A stretch of DNA of 64,000 nucleotides from a bacterium (GTDB lineage Bacteria > Krumholzibacteriota > Krumholzibacteriia > LZORAL124-64-63): assembly GCA_016703265.1 (NCBI GenBank), contig JADJCK010000005.1, forward strand, positions 372,001-436,000. The letters are read 5' to 3'. The position numbers were made by a program, and so were the translations under genes. The stretch's first letter is position 1, and the number at the start of each line of letters is the position of its first letter. Shown one piece after another: positions 12,407 through 21,801 of this stretch. The notes beneath the pieces were generated by a model. The model was given only the letters and a program-made list of their open reading frames with translations, was not told the origin of the DNA and ran no database searches.

Positions 12407-14524
12407 ATGGCCAAGCGTGCAGCTTTCCGGCTCCTGCCGCTGCTGCTGGTGACGTTCGCCGCCGGCGCCCTGGCGCAGGCGCCGACACCTCCGGTGGCGC
12501 GGACCGTTCCACACGAGATGACCATCCACGGTCATACGCGCAGCGACGAGTACTACTGGCTGCGGCAGCGCGAGAACCCGGAGGTGATCGCGTACCTCGA
12601 GGCCGAGAACGCCTACTCCGAGGCGATGCTGGCGGGCTCGGCCGCGTTGCGCGACACGCTGCTGGCCGAGATGAAGGGACGCATCAAGAAGGACGATTCG
12701 ACGGCTCCGTACGAACTGAACGGCTACTGGTATTATCTCCGCTTCGTCGAGGGTGGCGAGTATCCGCTGTGGTGCCGCCGGCCGGGCGGCCCTGAAGGGC
12801 CCGAGCAGGTCATGTTCGACGGCAACGCCATGGCCGTCGGCGCCGGCTACTTCTCCCTGGCGAACGTCGAGGTCAGTCCCGACGGTCGCCTGGCCGTTTT
12901 CGCCGTCGACACGGTGGGACGTCGTTTCTACACGCTGCGCGTGAAGGACCTCGAGACGGGTCGCCTGCTGGACGACATCATTCCCGACGTGACCGGCGGC
13001 GCCACCTGGGCCCTGGACAACCGGACGCTCTTCTACTCGAAGCAGGACCCGGAAACGCTGCGATCATGGCAGGTGTGGCGCCACGTGCTGGGCACGCCCA
13101 TGGCGGCCGATGTGCTGGTCTACCAGGAGGACGACGTCACGTTCGAGTGCGATGTCATGCGCTCGAAGTCGGACCGCTACCTGATGATCTCCAGTTCGCA
13201 GACCCTCAGTGACGAGTGGCGCGTGCTCGAGGCGGACAATCCGACCGGCACGTTTCGCCTCTTCCAGCCCCGGCGGCGCGACCTGGAGTACTCGATCGAG
13301 CACCAGGGCGACCGCTTCCTGGTGCGCACGAACCTCGGCGCGGAGAATTTCCGCCTGATGGAATGCCCGCTCGATCGCACCGGCCAGGACGCCTGGCGGG
13401 ACGTGATCCCCGCACGCCAGGAGGTCCTGCTGGAGGACTTTGAGGTCTTCACGAATTGGCTGGTCGTGGCTGAGCGCTACGATGGATTGACTCACGTGCG
13501 CGTCATCCCGACGGGCGGCGGGCCCGACCACACGCTGGCCTTCGCGGACCCGACCTGGGCCGTGGGCACCGAGGCGAATCCGGAGATGGACACGGACGTG
13601 CTGCGCTACATGTACACGTCGCCGACCACGCCGCCCACCGTGTACGCCTTCGACATGCGCAGCCATACGCAGGAACTGCTGAAGCGGCAGGAGGTCCTCG
13701 GCGGCTTCGATCCTGCTGACTACACGGCGGAATACCTGCGCGTACCCGCCCGCGACGGCACCCTGGTGCCCGTTTCGCTCGTGCGGCGGAAGGACACGCC
13801 GCTCGACGGCTCGGCGCCGTTGCTGCTCTACGGTTACGGCTCGTACGGCTACAGCCAGAGCGCGCGATTCAACGCGAGCGCGCTCTCCCTGCTCGACCGC
13901 GGCTTCGTCTACGCCATCGCCCATGTGCGGGGCGGACAGGAAATGGGGCGTCGCTGGTACGAGGACGGCAAGCTGCTGAGGAAGATGAATACCTTCACCG
14001 ACTTCATCGACTGCGGGCAAGCCCTGGTCGAGCGGAAGTATACATCCCGCGACCGGCTGTTCGCGATGGGTGGCTCGGCCGGGGGCCTGCTGGTGGGTGC
14101 GGTGGTCAACCTGGCGCCCGATCTGTGGCGCGGCGCCGTCGCGCAGGTGCCGTTCGTCGATGTGGTCACGACGATGCTGGACGAGTCCATCCCGTTGACG
14201 ACCGGCGAGTACGACGAATGGGGCAATCCCAACGACAAGGCGTACTACGACTACATGCTCGCGTATTCGCCGTACGACCAGGTGCAGGCAAAGGCCTACC
14301 CGGCCCTGCTGGTGGGTACCGGTCTGCACGACAGCCAGGTGCAGTACTGGGAGCCGGCGAAGTGGGTGGCCCGGCTGCGCGCGATGAAGACCGACAGGAA
14401 CCCGCTGCTGCTGAGGACGAACATGGACGCCGGGCACGGCGGACGGTCGGGGCGGTTCCGGGCGCTGGAGGAAAAGGCGGTGGAGTTCGCGTTCATCCTG
14501 GGGCTGGTGCCTGCAGGGCGCTAG
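12407..14524 (+). CDS. Exported oligopeptidase B-like serine peptidase (S9A)
   Basis: Cleaves short peptides, classically after basic residues. 705 residues. ATG 12407 follows GAAAGGAA (12394-12401) and starts a signal peptide (RLLPLLLVTFAAGALA, cleavage near residue 24). The S9A N-terminal marker DEYYWLR is at about residue 45. A seven-bladed propeller covers residues 80-410. The alpha/beta-hydrolase domain has LLLYGYGSYGYS, the nucleophile motif AMGGSAGGLL (Ser codon near 14074), GTGLHDSQVQYWEP (catalytic Asp) and DAGHGG (catalytic His codon 14435-14437). E. coli PtrB is cytosolic; the signal peptide here suggests a periplasmic or secreted peptidase, in keeping with the other exported peptidases nearby. 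Confidence 0.88.
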   Translation: MAKRAAFRLLPLLLVTFAAGALAQAPTPPVARTVPHEMTIHGHTRSDEYYWLRQRENPEVIAYLEAENAYSEAMLAGSAALRDTLLAEMKGRIKKDDSTAPYELNGYWYYLRFVEGGEYPLWCRRPGGPEGPEQVMFDGNAMAVGAGYFSLANVEVSPDGRLAVFAVDTVGRRFYTLRVKDLETGRLLDDIIPDVTGGATWALDNRTLFYSKQDPETLRSWQVWRHVLGTPMAADVLVYQEDDVTFECDVMRSKSDRYLMISSSQTLSDEWRVLEADNPTGTFRLFQPRRRDLEYSIEHQGDRFLVRTNLGAENFRLMECPLDRTGQDAWRDVIPARQEVLLEDFEVFTNWLVVAERYDGLTHVRVIPTGGGPDHTLAFADPTWAVGTEANPEMDTDVLRYMYTSPTTPPTVYAFDMRSHTQELLKRQEVLGGFDPADYTAEYLRVPARDGTLVPVSLVRRKDTPLDGSAPLLLYGYGSYGYSQSARFNASALSLLDRGFVYAIAHVRGGQEMGRRWYEDGKLLRKMNTFTDFIDCGQALVERKYTSRDRLFAMGGSAGGLLVGAVVNLAPDLWRGAVAQVPFVDVVTTMLDESIPLTTGEYDEWGNPNDKAYYDYMLAYSPYDQVQAKAYPALLVGTGLHDSQVQYWEPAKWVARLRAMKTDRNPLLLRTNMDAGHGGRSGRFRALEEKAVEFAFILGLVPAGR

Positions 14525-14545
14525 CACGGGCAACGGCGTGGTGTT

Positions 14546-14577
14546 GCGGGCCGGGGCGGCAGTGCGCCCCGGCCCGC
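14546..14577. terminator. Bidirectional terminator hairpin between convergent genes
   Basis: GCGGGCCGGGGCG (14546-14558) and CGCCCCGGCCCGC (14565-14577) form a perfect 13-bp stem with loop GCAGTG. It sits between the oligopeptidase (ends 14524, +) and the DUF3857 operon (ends 14589, -). There is no strong U-tract on either side. Confidence 0.6.
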
Positions 14578-14588
14578 CTGTGTCCCGT

Positions 14589-16655
14589 TCAGCGCGAGGC
14601 GGCTGCCGTCGTCCTGACCAGAAGGAGCGGTGCCAGTTCGTAGTCGCGGACCCGGGCAACCGCGGCCTCCAGTTCCGCCAGCCCGGATGTCGGCGTGATG
14701 CCGCGCCGGAATTCGACCTCGCGCAGCACCAGCAGCGCGCCGTCGATGACGCCAACCCGCTCCCGCGCCCGGAAGCGCGGATTGTTGACGACGAGCTCCG
14801 GCGGCACGGCGGCCAGTCTCCAGCCTGCGGGGAGCAGCAGGCGCCAGGTGCGGGTCATGGTGCGCGTCGCGGTGATGTGGAAGAGGCCCGCGCCGGGGCC
14901 GTCCCAGTCCGCCAGGAACGGGGCGCCGAAGACGGCTTCCCCTGGCACCAGCCAGGTGTCGCCTGCCGGTTCGCCGAGGTCGCATCGCAGGCTGCCGGCT
15001 ATCGCCTCCCGGCCGGCCCCGGGCATCGCGCCCAGCGGTTCGGCAGCCGGGAATGCCGATGTGCAGTACTGGTGGAATCGCAGCTGCACGTCATCAAGGG
15101 CGGCTTCGCCCTCCGGGTAGCCTCTGCCGCTGATCCTGACCTCGATCGCCAGCGTGTCACTTCCCGCCTTCCCGGTGACGGTTTCGCGGACAGCGCCCGT
15201 CAGGAGCGCCGCGTTGCCCGGCAGGTTGAACATGGTCTGCCACGGCAGCCGCGAGACGCGGTCCTGGTAGACGGCAATAAGCCTGCCGACGTTCGTGTCG
15301 ACCGAGGAGAAGACTTCCTCGACCACGGCGCGTGATTTCGCCTCGAGGTCCGGCGCCAGCACCAGCGCGGTGGCGCCGAGCAGGTCGTCGGGCAGCGTCC
15401 CCGGCCGGCAGTCGGGGCGACCAGGCACGCAGTAGCTGCCCGGCGCCGCGAGGTCCTCGACGATGAGGTCGCTGAACTGCTGGAGGCTGGGGTTGCCGTT
15501 GTCGATGGGACCCAGATCCAGGCTGCGGGCGAACACCGCGCGCACGTCGAGGCCGGCAGCCTGGGCCATGGCGTGGAGCAGCACGCCCGCCTCGAACGAG
15601 CTGGCGGTCCGCGAGGCAAAGACCTCGTGAGCCGGCCGGTCCTCGGCACGCATTTCGTCCCCGGACACGGCGACGATCTCCCGCTGGACGAATTCGTGGA
15701 GGGCATGCAGCCGTTCCGTGGGCGATTCCCCCTTCGCGACCAGTTCCAGCGCCTTCGCGGTGAGTGCCTTGTCGCCCTGCGTCAGGTCAGCCAGCTGGCT
15801 TTCGAACCAGACGGCAGCCTCGCTCCACGAAGCGAGGAAGAGCCAACTGCCGATGGAAGTATCGAGCAGGCCGCGCCAGGTGATGTCGATGGTGGGGGCG
15901 ACGGACCACACCGGCGGCGCATAGGGCCCGTCCGTCATCGGCGTGATATCGCGGATCTCGGCCAGGATGCTGGTCTCGGTGCCGTTGCGCCGCTCGAGGA
16001 CATCGACGTCGAAGGACCCGGGCACCAGATTGCGCCCGAGGATCCGATAGGCGACATAGCCGTCGGAAAGGAGGCGCACGCGCGTCAGCTTCACGGGGAA
16101 CCGCTCCGGCAGCGCCATGGTCAGCCCTGGATGGACGCGGTTCTCGCCCCGGCGGATCGACCAGCCGACCACATCGCCGTCGCGCACGTCGGGAATGGCC
16201 AGGATCACCTCGGTGGGGCGCTCGGCGCCGCCCTTGATGATGGTGATCATCTCACGGGGACAGCGGGTCACCCTGCCGTCACGGATGACCCAGGCAGTCG
16301 CCTGCTCGATGCGGCTGCGCGCGGGGAAGCGGAAATGTCGCGTTGCCAGGCCGCTGTTCTCGGCGTCCGCAACGCGATACACGGCGTTCTCGGTGATGTG
16401 GTGCCGGTTGCGCTCGAACTCGAGGGTGCGCTCGCGGACCAGGCACACGGCGTCCGCGATGAGCATCTGTTCCGCAACGCCGGGTGCGTCGAGGGCGTCG
16501 AGCCCGCCGACGAGGGCGAGCAGTTCCTCGTCGCTGGAGTTGCCCAGGAGCCAGTCCTTGTCGGCCGCCTTCGCCTCGGCGATACCCAGGCAGGCGACTA
16601 CCGGCAGGAGCCTCAGCATCCACGCGCAGCGACCGCGGCTTTGATTCGGTCTCAT
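14589..16655 (-). CDS. DUF3857/transglutaminase-like exported protein, catalytic triad missing (paralogue 1)
   Basis: Last gene of a three-paralogue array. The ATG at 16655 is preferred: AAGGTG lies 9 bases upstream and it starts a signal peptide (WMLRLLPVVACLGIAEAKA). An ATG at 16673 and a TTG at 16700 (overlapping the previous TGA as TTGA) are in the same frame. DUF3857 occupies about residues 75-290 (RHHITENAVYRV, GDVVGWSIRRGE). The transglutaminase-like region follows, but where active members have G-D-C-K this protein has SRTASSFEAG, and the His and Asp motifs are also absent (FSDLIVE at the His position). A C-terminal beta domain ends in YELAPLLLVR. It is therefore probably a non-enzymatic homologue with a binding or structural role. 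Function unknown. Confidence 0.75.
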   Translation of the reverse strand: MRPNQSRGRCAWMLRLLPVVACLGIAEAKAADKDWLLGNSSDEELLALVGGLDALDAPGVAEQMLIADAVCLVRERTLEFERNRHHITENAVYRVADAENSGLATRHFRFPARSRIEQATAWVIRDGRVTRCPREMITIIKGGAERPTEVILAIPDVRDGDVVGWSIRRGENRVHPGLTMALPERFPVKLTRVRLLSDGYVAYRILGRNLVPGSFDVDVLERRNGTETSILAEIRDITPMTDGPYAPPVWSVAPTIDITWRGLLDTSIGSWLFLASWSEAAVWFESQLADLTQGDKALTAKALELVAKGESPTERLHALHEFVQREIVAVSGDEMRAEDRPAHEVFASRTASSFEAGVLLHAMAQAAGLDVRAVFARSLDLGPIDNGNPSLQQFSDLIVEDLAAPGSYCVPGRPDCRPGTLPDDLLGATALVLAPDLEAKSRAVVEEVFSSVDTNVGRLIAVYQDRVSRLPWQTMFNLPGNAALLTGAVRETVTGKAGSDTLAIEVRISGRGYPEGEAALDDVQLRFHQYCTSAFPAAEPLGAMPGAGREAIAGSLRCDLGEPAGDTWLVPGEAVFGAPFLADWDGPGAGLFHITATRTMTRTWRLLLPAGWRLAAVPPELVVNNPRFRARERVGVIDGALLVLREVEFRRGITPTSGLAELEAAVARVRDYELAPLLLVRTTAAASR

Positions 16656-16696
16656 GTCGATTCGCACCTTCATGGTTCGCGGATTCCCGCAGCCGG

Positions 16697-18775
16697 TCAA
16701 CCGCCGGACGCGTTGCGGATCAGGAGCAGGGGCGTCTGTTCGAACTCGCGCAGCGCCTTGACGGCCTGATCAAGGGGTAGTCGCGCATCGCGCAGTGTGA
16801 TCCCACGCCGCCATTGCCATTCGCGGACGATCACCAGTTCCCGGTCGATGACGGCAACCTGCGCGGACAGGGCCAGGCGGGGGTTCGTCACCGACACCGG
16901 TCGCGGTGCCGACGCCAGCGTCCAGCCCTCGGGAAGGGACATGCGCCAGACACGGCGGGAATTCCTGGTCGCCGGGCAGTAGAGCTGGTCGGGCAGCGGT
17001 TCCTGCCATTCGGGCAGGAACGCGCTTCCGTAGACGAAGGCGGCCGGAAGCGACCAGGTGTCGCCCTCAGCCTGTGGCGCCGGGCTCATCAGGTGACCCC
17101 GCAAGGTGTCGGTCCCCGCGTTCGCGACCGACTCCCGGCAGGTGCTGCCGGGAAAGCGCCATTCGGCATAGCGCGCCAGCCCGTCGGCTAAAGTGACGGC
17201 GCCCGGCGACAGGTCCAGGCGGTCGGCGTGCCCGGTGGCTGCCAGTTCGATGACCAGGGTGTCGGTGCCCGCGGCCCAGGTGATCGTCTCGCGCACGGAG
17301 CCCTGGACCGCATTGGGATTGCCGGGCAGCGTGAACATCGTGTGCCAACGGGCGGCCTCCATGCGTTCGCGGTACTCCTCGAAGTAGCGCTCGAAGGACT
17401 CGGAGCGACCGGCCTCCCAGGCGGCGTTGTCGAGCGCTTCCTCCTTCTTGTCGAGGTTAGGTTCGATGCACATCGCCCGCGCGCCCATCAGGTCGTAGGG
17501 CAGTTCGCCGATCGCTCCCGGCGAGCCGGCCACTGCGAAATAGGTGCCCGGATGGTCGAGCGATTCCACCACGATGTCCGTGAACTGCATGAGGGCGCGC
17601 AGGTCCTCGTCGAACGGACCTGCTTCGAGGCTGCGCGCGAGGACCGGGCGCACATTCAGGCGAAGCTCGGCGGCGAGTGCGTACAGCAGCGCGCCGGCCT
17701 CGAGTCGAGTCGCGTTGCGTGTGCGCAGCACCTCGGCGGCCGAACGGTCGCTGTCGCGCGCCTCCCAGGGCTCGATGAGCACGATCTTATCGCGCACGAA
17801 CGCCCGCAGCGCCTCAAGGCGCTCCAGCGGACCGGTCCTGCCGTCGGTCACGCGCACGGCCACTTTCCGTACTTCCAGGTCGGAAGCGAACATCGACTTG
17901 AACCAGGCATCGACCCACAGTGCCAGCGTGTTCCAGTTCTCGATCGTCAGCCAGCGTCCCCGGTACTTGTTGAAGGTACCCGACCAGCTGACCTGGACCG
18001 CGGGCACGACAGCCAGCGGCGGCGCGGCGAGAGGACCCGGATCGAGGCGTCCGACATCGTGCATGGTCCACCGCACGATTTTCTCGACGCCCTTGTCCCG
18101 CTTGAGTATCTCGCAGGACCAGGCGTCCCGTCGCAGGTTGCAGCCGAAGGTCCTGTAGGCGATGAGGCCGTCGGTGACGACCAGGATGCTGGCGAAGCGG
18201 ACCGGCACCACGTCGGCGACGACCAGGTTTCCGCCGAAGTACGTCGTGGGCCGGCTGTACCGGATCGACCACCCGACGACGTCGCCGGGCCGTACGTCGT
18301 GCACGGCGATCACGATCTCGGTGGGAACGTTGTCGTTGCCGGGCACGATCGTGGCGGTGTCGGCGGCATGGCGAATCACGGCACCGTCGCGCAGCGTCCA
18401 GGTGACGGCGGCTTCCACCTTCGTGGTCGACGACAACTGGATGCGGCGCGACGCCGCCGGGCTCGCTTCCGGTTCGTCGACGCGGTAGACCATGTTCTCG
18501 GTGATCGTATGCGAACTGATCCGCAGCTGGAGGATGCGCTCGAAGCCGAGGCAGGTCGTGCCGTGCCCGCCGGCATCGACGTCGGGGGCCGGCTCCGCTT
18601 CCAGCCTGGCCACATGGGCGATGATGGCGGCGTCGCTGCGTTTCGGCAGGAAGGGGTTCTCTCCATCCTTGCCCGCCCGCGCTGACGTACCGGCCAGGAT
18701 CGCCGCCAACATGGTCACGGTGAAGGCGGCACGGATGGTGCCATTCGGGTGCGGGCGGCGGTGGCAAGGGGCCAT
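16697..18775 (-). CDS. DUF3857/transglutaminase-like exported protein, catalytic triad missing (paralogue 2)
   Basis: 692 residues; middle gene of the array. The ATG start overlaps the previous stop by one base (TAATG), so translation is likely coupled. A signal peptide covers residues 14-34 (AAFTVTMLAAILAGTSARA). DUF3857 is marked by SHTITENMVYRVDEPE and GDVVGWSIRYS, almost the same phrases as paralogue 1, so these two are each other's closest relatives here. The transglutaminase core is degenerate: TRNATRLEAGALL replaces the Cys motif and FTDIVVES the His motif. The C-terminal beta domain ends WRRGITLRDAR and FEQTPLLLIR. Predicted periplasmic, no enzymatic activity expected. Role unknown. 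Confidence 0.75.
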   Translation of the reverse strand: MAPCHRRPHPNGTIRAAFTVTMLAAILAGTSARAGKDGENPFLPKRSDAAIIAHVARLEAEPAPDVDAGGHGTTCLGFERILQLRISSHTITENMVYRVDEPEASPAASRRIQLSSTTKVEAAVTWTLRDGAVIRHAADTATIVPGNDNVPTEIVIAVHDVRPGDVVGWSIRYSRPTTYFGGNLVVADVVPVRFASILVVTDGLIAYRTFGCNLRRDAWSCEILKRDKGVEKIVRWTMHDVGRLDPGPLAAPPLAVVPAVQVSWSGTFNKYRGRWLTIENWNTLALWVDAWFKSMFASDLEVRKVAVRVTDGRTGPLERLEALRAFVRDKIVLIEPWEARDSDRSAAEVLRTRNATRLEAGALLYALAAELRLNVRPVLARSLEAGPFDEDLRALMQFTDIVVESLDHPGTYFAVAGSPGAIGELPYDLMGARAMCIEPNLDKKEEALDNAAWEAGRSESFERYFEEYRERMEAARWHTMFTLPGNPNAVQGSVRETITWAAGTDTLVIELAATGHADRLDLSPGAVTLADGLARYAEWRFPGSTCRESVANAGTDTLRGHLMSPAPQAEGDTWSLPAAFVYGSAFLPEWQEPLPDQLYCPATRNSRRVWRMSLPEGWTLASAPRPVSVTNPRLALSAQVAVIDRELVIVREWQWRRGITLRDARLPLDQAVKALREFEQTPLLLIRNASGG

Positions 18776-20778
18776 TACGGAACCTTCCTCTTCAGTTGCA
18801 GCGGTGAGCGCTCGCGGGCAGCGGCTTCGGCCAGGGCCTGATCGAGCAGGACCGCCTGCGCCGGCGACAGGGTCGAGTCGCCCCAGTCGAGGCGGCGTTC
18901 CAGCATCAGGTGACGCCCGTCCTGTCGGACGGTGCGTTCCCAGACCAGCCCCGGCGCCGTCCGCGAGAAGCTGTCGGGCGCCGCCAGGTGCCAGCCGTCA
19001 GGCAGTTCCAGCCGCCATGTCTCGAGGCGATCGGGGTGGCGCCGCGGATCGACCGGTTCGCGGTCGCCGCCCCGGGCCAGTTCAGGTACGCAGGCGATCT
19101 CGGCGGCAAGGAACAGGCGGTTCGCGTCGCCGGGAAGCGGCTGGCCGGCCTGGAACGCGCGGCTCCAGGTCAGCGGCGGCGCGTTCGAGTCCGCTGCCGC
19201 CGCAGGCAGGGCCGATGCGCGCAACGGCGGCGCCAGCAGCAGTTCCCGCGACTGCGCGTCGCGGCTGCGCGCGTCCCTGGCGTCGTCCAGGTAGAGTGCG
19301 AGCAGCGCGCCGCCCGGACCTTCGGCCGTGAGCGTCACCGTCCCCTGCAGGCGCAGCGCCGGATCGATGGCACCGCTGACTTCGACGCGTCGCAGTCCCG
19401 GGTCCCACGCCGCGCGCGGGATGCGGCACAGTCCCTCGAAACCGGGACGCGTCAGCATGACGGGCTGGAGTCCGTCGACGGGCGCCAGGACGCCGGCCGG
19501 AAAATCCTCGAGCGTGGGATCGATCCAGCAGCCGCCCTGGCCGTCATTTGCCCAGGCGATGAAATGGTTGAACTGCGTGAGGTTGGGCTGGCCTGCGGCC
19601 AGTTCCCGGTCCTCGTCAGCCAGCACGAGCACCGGCCAGGCCTCAAGGTCGACGGCCCGGCACAGGGCGATGAAATACGACGACAGGCCCTTGCAGTCGC
19701 CGAAGCCGGCCTGCTGCGTGGCCTCCGGCAGCGCGGGGATGATGCCGCCGCGGCCGTTGAACAGGCCCAGGTAGCGCGTGGTCGCCTGTACATGTTCGTA
19801 GAGGGCGGCGATGCGTTCGGCAGGCGTCTCCAGTCCCTCCACGACGGACCGGGCCGTGGTTGCCACTGCCGGCGTCGGTTCGAGCAGGGGCATGATGTGT
19901 TCCCGATACGCGGCCGCGGCGCCGGCCCAGGTGTCGGCGCCGACGAAGGCCACTGCCGTCCTCATGGCGTCGGTCACGGCCAGGTGGGGCACCAGGGTCA
20001 AGGTTCCGCCCTTGCGCCGGGCGAGCACCAGGTCGGCCGTGCGCTCGTCGCGCGCCGTCCAGGTCAGGTGTTGGCGGCCGCCGGCTGACGTCCGCCTCTC
20101 GTGTATGCAGGCCGCCAGGCTGTCCGGGCCGACATAGGCGTAGCCGAGATGCTGGTCCACCGGGGCCTGCAGGCTGATCGTGGTGAGGACGGGCCCGTTG
20201 CCTTCGTGGACCAGGTCGTTGATGGGCAGGCCGTGAAACCGCGTCCACTCCCAGCGCCAGGTCACGCGCAGCCGATCGCCGATCCTCAGCCCGGGAATCA
20301 CCGCCATGTAGTCGGTGACGTCGAGACGCATCACGCCGGCGCCGGCGTCCATCTGCCCGCGCCAGCCGAGCTCCGAGTCCGCAACGGTGCGGACCTTGCC
20401 TGTGGCCGGCGACCAGATCTCGATGTAGACGCCGCGGCAGCGGCTCTGTGGGCCCTCCGACTTCCCGATGCGGGCGCTCTCGGCCAGTGATTTCGAGTCG
20501 CGCAGCCAGAAGTCGACGCCGTACGTCAACGTGCCGTGGATACCGTCGGATTTCGGGTCATAGCGCAGGTCCGCTTCCTGCCAGTGCTCGAGCCAGTTGC
20601 CGTCCCGGCCGCACAGCGCGGTGAGGCTGTCGGCGGGGAGCGTGAGCGGAAACGCCCACGCATGAACGGGCGTTGTGGCGGCGTGCGTCGTCGTCGAGGC
20701 GCCTCCGGCCAGGAGCGCGGTGAGAAGTGCCGGCAGCAGGCGGGACCGGTGGCAGCGTACGGTGGACATCCGGGACAT
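18775..20778 (-). CDS. DUF3857/transglutaminase-like exported protein with intact Cys-His-Asp triad (paralogue 3)
   Basis: First gene of the array. ATG 20778 opens a signal peptide (LLPALLTALLAGGASTTTHA); another ATG lies at 20769, and neither has a strong ribosome binding site. DUF3857-type beta domain at about residues 50-290. The transglutaminase core keeps its active site: GFGDCKGLSSYF (Cys), FNHFIAW (His) and CWIDPTLEDF (Asp). The last 200 residues form the beta domain shared with paralogues 1 and 2. Bacterial proteins of this family are periplasmic; proposed activities include proteolysis and cross-linking, but the substrate is not known. TAATG coupling with paralogue 2 suggests equal production of active and inactive members, which may form a complex. 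Confidence 0.8.
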   Translation of the reverse strand: MSRMSTVRCHRSRLLPALLTALLAGGASTTTHAATTPVHAWAFPLTLPADSLTALCGRDGNWLEHWQEADLRYDPKSDGIHGTLTYGVDFWLRDSKSLAESARIGKSEGPQSRCRGVYIEIWSPATGKVRTVADSELGWRGQMDAGAGVMRLDVTDYMAVIPGLRIGDRLRVTWRWEWTRFHGLPINDLVHEGNGPVLTTISLQAPVDQHLGYAYVGPDSLAACIHERRTSAGGRQHLTWTARDERTADLVLARRKGGTLTLVPHLAVTDAMRTAVAFVGADTWAGAAAAYREHIMPLLEPTPAVATTARSVVEGLETPAERIAALYEHVQATTRYLGLFNGRGGIIPALPEATQQAGFGDCKGLSSYFIALCRAVDLEAWPVLVLADEDRELAAGQPNLTQFNHFIAWANDGQGGCWIDPTLEDFPAGVLAPVDGLQPVMLTRPGFEGLCRIPRAAWDPGLRRVEVSGAIDPALRLQGTVTLTAEGPGGALLALYLDDARDARSRDAQSRELLLAPPLRASALPAAAADSNAPPLTWSRAFQAGQPLPGDANRLFLAAEIACVPELARGGDREPVDPRRHPDRLETWRLELPDGWHLAAPDSFSRTAPGLVWERTVRQDGRHLMLERRLDWGDSTLSPAQAVLLDQALAEAAARERSPLQLKRKVP

Positions 20779-20913
20779 ATCACTTTCGCGGAAGGTGTAC
20801 AATCCGAAGCGCCGCGGCACCATCCCGATCTATAAGCGCGAAATGTCGCGCGATCCGGCAAGCCGATGACCACGACCGTCGGCGCGGCCCTCATCGCGGA
20901 CCGTGTCGCCGGC

Positions 20914-21801
20914 TCAGTCCTTTCGTCCCACCAGCACCGGGAACTCGAACTGCTCGTCCACTCCGGTGATCGGCTCGTGCGCTTCGAGATCGCCGATGCC
21001 AGCCGCGGCCAGCGCCGCCGCCAGGTCCGCGTCCTCCCAGGCCTGGTTGCATTGCGCGAAGCGGCGGACTGCGCCGCCGTCGGCATCGATGATCCAGTGC
21101 ACGTGGATCTCGGCCTGGGCACTCTCGTCCCAGGCAAACTCCTCGAGCCACAGGTGCGGTCGCGAGCTGAATGGTGAACTGTCGACCGCCGACCAGGTGG
21201 TCGCGTCCTCCTTCACGAACAGGTCCCAGGGCTGGAACTCCAGGACGAACAGGCCGCCCTGCCGCAACAGCCCGGCCAGCTGCGGCAGGAAGGCGCGCGC
21301 CTGCTCCGGCCGGAAGGCATGGAATTCGCCGAACCAGAAGGTGACGGCGTCGAAGGGGGCGCCGGCCTGGGCGGCGAAATCGACCGGCAGGGCCGTGAGG
21401 TCGGTCTCGAGGAAGCGGATGTCGAACCCGTTGGCCGCGGCGTGGTCGCGGGCCCAGCGCAGGGGCTCGGGCGCGAAGTCGAAGCCGCAGCCGCCGTGGC
21501 CCCTCAGCGCCAGTTCGTGCAGGTAGAGCCCGGGGCCGCAGCCGACGTCCAGTACGCGCCAGGGCGCCGGGCGGCCGGACCGCCTGGCGAGCTCGCCCAG
21601 CAGCCAGTCCACGTGGGCGCGCACGACGCCCGGCGCGCGCGTGGCCATGTTGGTGCCGGGGTCCAGGTGCACCTCCAGCATACGGCGGCTGAAGGCGGGA
21701 TCGGACCAGGGCAACTGGTCCCCATCCTGCCAGGGACGGGCCGGGCGGGTGGCCTCGAGGATGGCGCGCAGGTCGACAGGGGGCCTGGAAGTGTCACACA
21801 C
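20914..21801 (-). CDS. Class I SAM-dependent methyltransferase
   Basis: 295 residues. Motif I is canonical: WRVLDVGCGPGLYLHEL (about residues 82-98). The acidic end of strand 2 is GCGFDFAPEPL, an ETDLTALP segment follows, and PFDAVTFWFGEFH is the strand-4 motif, then LLRQGGLFVLEFQPW. The start is a GTG at 21801; no ATG fits before the conserved core. It reads away from dnaB and toward the DUF3857 array, with a 135-base gap before that array. Small-molecule or lipid methylation is likely; the substrate cannot be told. Confidence 0.8.
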   Translation of the reverse strand: MCDTSRPPVDLRAILEATRPARPWQDGDQLPWSDPAFSRRMLEVHLDPGTNMATRAPGVVRAHVDWLLGELARRSGRPAPWRVLDVGCGPGLYLHELALRGHGGCGFDFAPEPLRWARDHAAANGFDIRFLETDLTALPVDFAAQAGAPFDAVTFWFGEFHAFRPEQARAFLPQLAGLLRQGGLFVLEFQPWDLFVKEDATTWSAVDSSPFSSRPHLWLEEFAWDESAQAEIHVHWIIDADGGAVRRFAQCNQAWEDADLAAALAAAGIGDLEAHEPITGVDEQFEFPVLVGRKD

